Positions 63,201-64,000 of a stretch of 64,000 nucleotides of DNA are shown piece after piece (positions within the stretch are counted from its first letter, which is position 1; each line of letters starts with the position of its first letter). The position numbers and the translations under genes were made by a program. The notes below the pieces were generated by a model that was not told where the DNA came from, did not search any database, and worked only from the letters and a program-made list of their open reading frames with translations. The DNA comes from Zea mays (taxonomy: Eukaryota; Streptophyta; Magnoliopsida; Poales; Poaceae): assembly GCF_902167145.1 (NCBI RefSeq), contig NC_050100.1:202777974-202841973 (forward strand). Direction: 5' to 3'.

Positions 63201-64000
63201 TTTTGTCGAAAATAGCCATGAACGACCATTTTCAATAATACCGAAGGCTAACACCTACGGATTTTTGACCAAGAAATGGTCTCCACCGGAAATCCAAGAA
63301 TTTGATCTACGGCAAGGAAACATATGTGGGGTGAGATGTATGAGCCTCTGGTCGACGATCAATGGCCACACAACCCTAATGTTTGTCGAAAATAGCCATG
63401 AACGACCATTTTCAATGACACTGAAGGCTAACACCTACAGATTTTTGACCAAGAAATGGTCTCCACCATAAATCCAAGAATGTGATCTATGGCAAGGAAA
63501 CATATGTGTAGTGAGGTGTATGAGCCTCGGGTCCAATATCAATGGCCACACAACCCCCATTTTTGTCGAAAATAGCCATGAACGACCATTTTCAATAGTT
63601 CCGAAGGCTAACACATTCGGATTTTTGACCAAGAAATCGTCTCCACCAGAAATCAAAGAATGTGATCTATGGCAAGGAAACATATGTGGGGTGAGGTGTA
63701 CGAGCCTCTGGTCGATGATAAATGGCCACACAACCCCCATTTTTGTCGAAAATAGCCATGAATGACCATTTTCAATAATACCGAAGGCTGACACATTCGG
63801 ATTTTTGCCCAAGAAATGGTCTCCACCAGAAATCCAAGAATGTGATCTATGGCAAGGAAACATATGTGGGGTGAGGTGTACGAGCCTCTGGTCGATGATC
63901 AATGGCCACACAACCCCCATTTTGTCGAAAATAGCCATGAACGACCATTTTCAGTGACACTGAACGCTAACACGTACGAATTTTTAACCAAGAAATGGTC

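Larger units (their letters stand above)
48348..64000 (+). repeat. Knob180 satellite array, direct domain (to window end)
   Basis: About 87 '+' monomers continue past the window edge. The first monomer is deleted between TGGTCGAT and AAATAGCC (about 35 bp missing). The rest is built of 12-mer and 5-mer higher-order copies, described separately. No gene, tRNA or other transposon is seen. Confidence 0.9.

Noticed and set aside
1..64000. CRISPR array
   Set aside because: Regular repeats exist, but there are no unique spacers. The whole 180-bp period is repeated and the context is plant satellite.
22219..64000. TR-1 knob repeat or centromeric CentC
   Set aside because: The period is about 180 bp with one monomer family throughout. 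I see no 350-360 bp TR-1 unit or 156-bp unit; apparent longer periods are multiples of 180.

Overview
The window looks like plant heterochromatin, most probably maize (Zea mays) or a close relative. About 50.7 kb of the 64 kb is one tandem satellite with a period of about 180 bp, whose monomer I recognise as the maize knob repeat (knob180, K180). The assignment is by recognition, not a database search. The satellite holds no protein gene, tRNA or rRNA that I can support.

Layout: the '+' orientation is defined as the one where the monomer reads GGCCACACAACCCCCAT. The array runs '-' at 1-2485, '+' from about 2486 to 39634 (split by a retrotransposon), '-' at about 39635-39935, '+' at about 39936-40216, '-' at about 40217-48347 and '+' at about 48348-64000. 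Several switch points share 2-4 bp of microhomology. Two are flanked by inverted duplications of the array, one with its symmetry axis near 2103 and one near 40641.

Inside these domains the array is built from multi-monomer higher-order units: 540 bp (3 monomers), 899 bp (5), about 1615 bp (9) and 2151-2160 bp (12, in three separate places), plus a 4.83-kb spaced duplication. From about 28 kb onward, including the inverted domain, a five-monomer cassette with a fixed order of variants recurs.

One Ty3/Gypsy LTR retrotransposon (8967-22218, coding on the minus strand) sits in the array. It has 3.48-kb LTRs, a 5-bp target duplication AATGG, a tRNA-iMet-type primer-binding site and a polypurine tract. 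It carries an accessory ORF upstream of gag and a gag-pol ending in an integrase with a chromodomain, which places it in the Tekay (Del) chromovirus lineage. The two LTRs differ at about 32 sites by hand count (about 0.9%), so the insertion is recent and younger than the array. Gag-pol carries two in-frame amber stops, so this copy is not autonomous as it stands. The accessory ORF is open over 339 codons.

The element's parts work together in the usual way: LTR-driven RNA, Gag particle, protease, reverse transcriptase/RNase H, then integrase with a chromodomain that biases insertion to heterochromatin. Insertion into a knob fits that. The main points for a second look are the orientation-switch junctions, the shared pentameric cassette, the accessory ORF with a possible dsRNA-binding-like fold, a predicted intron that would bring gag to the front of the message, and two nonsense mutations that both fall at CHG cytosines.
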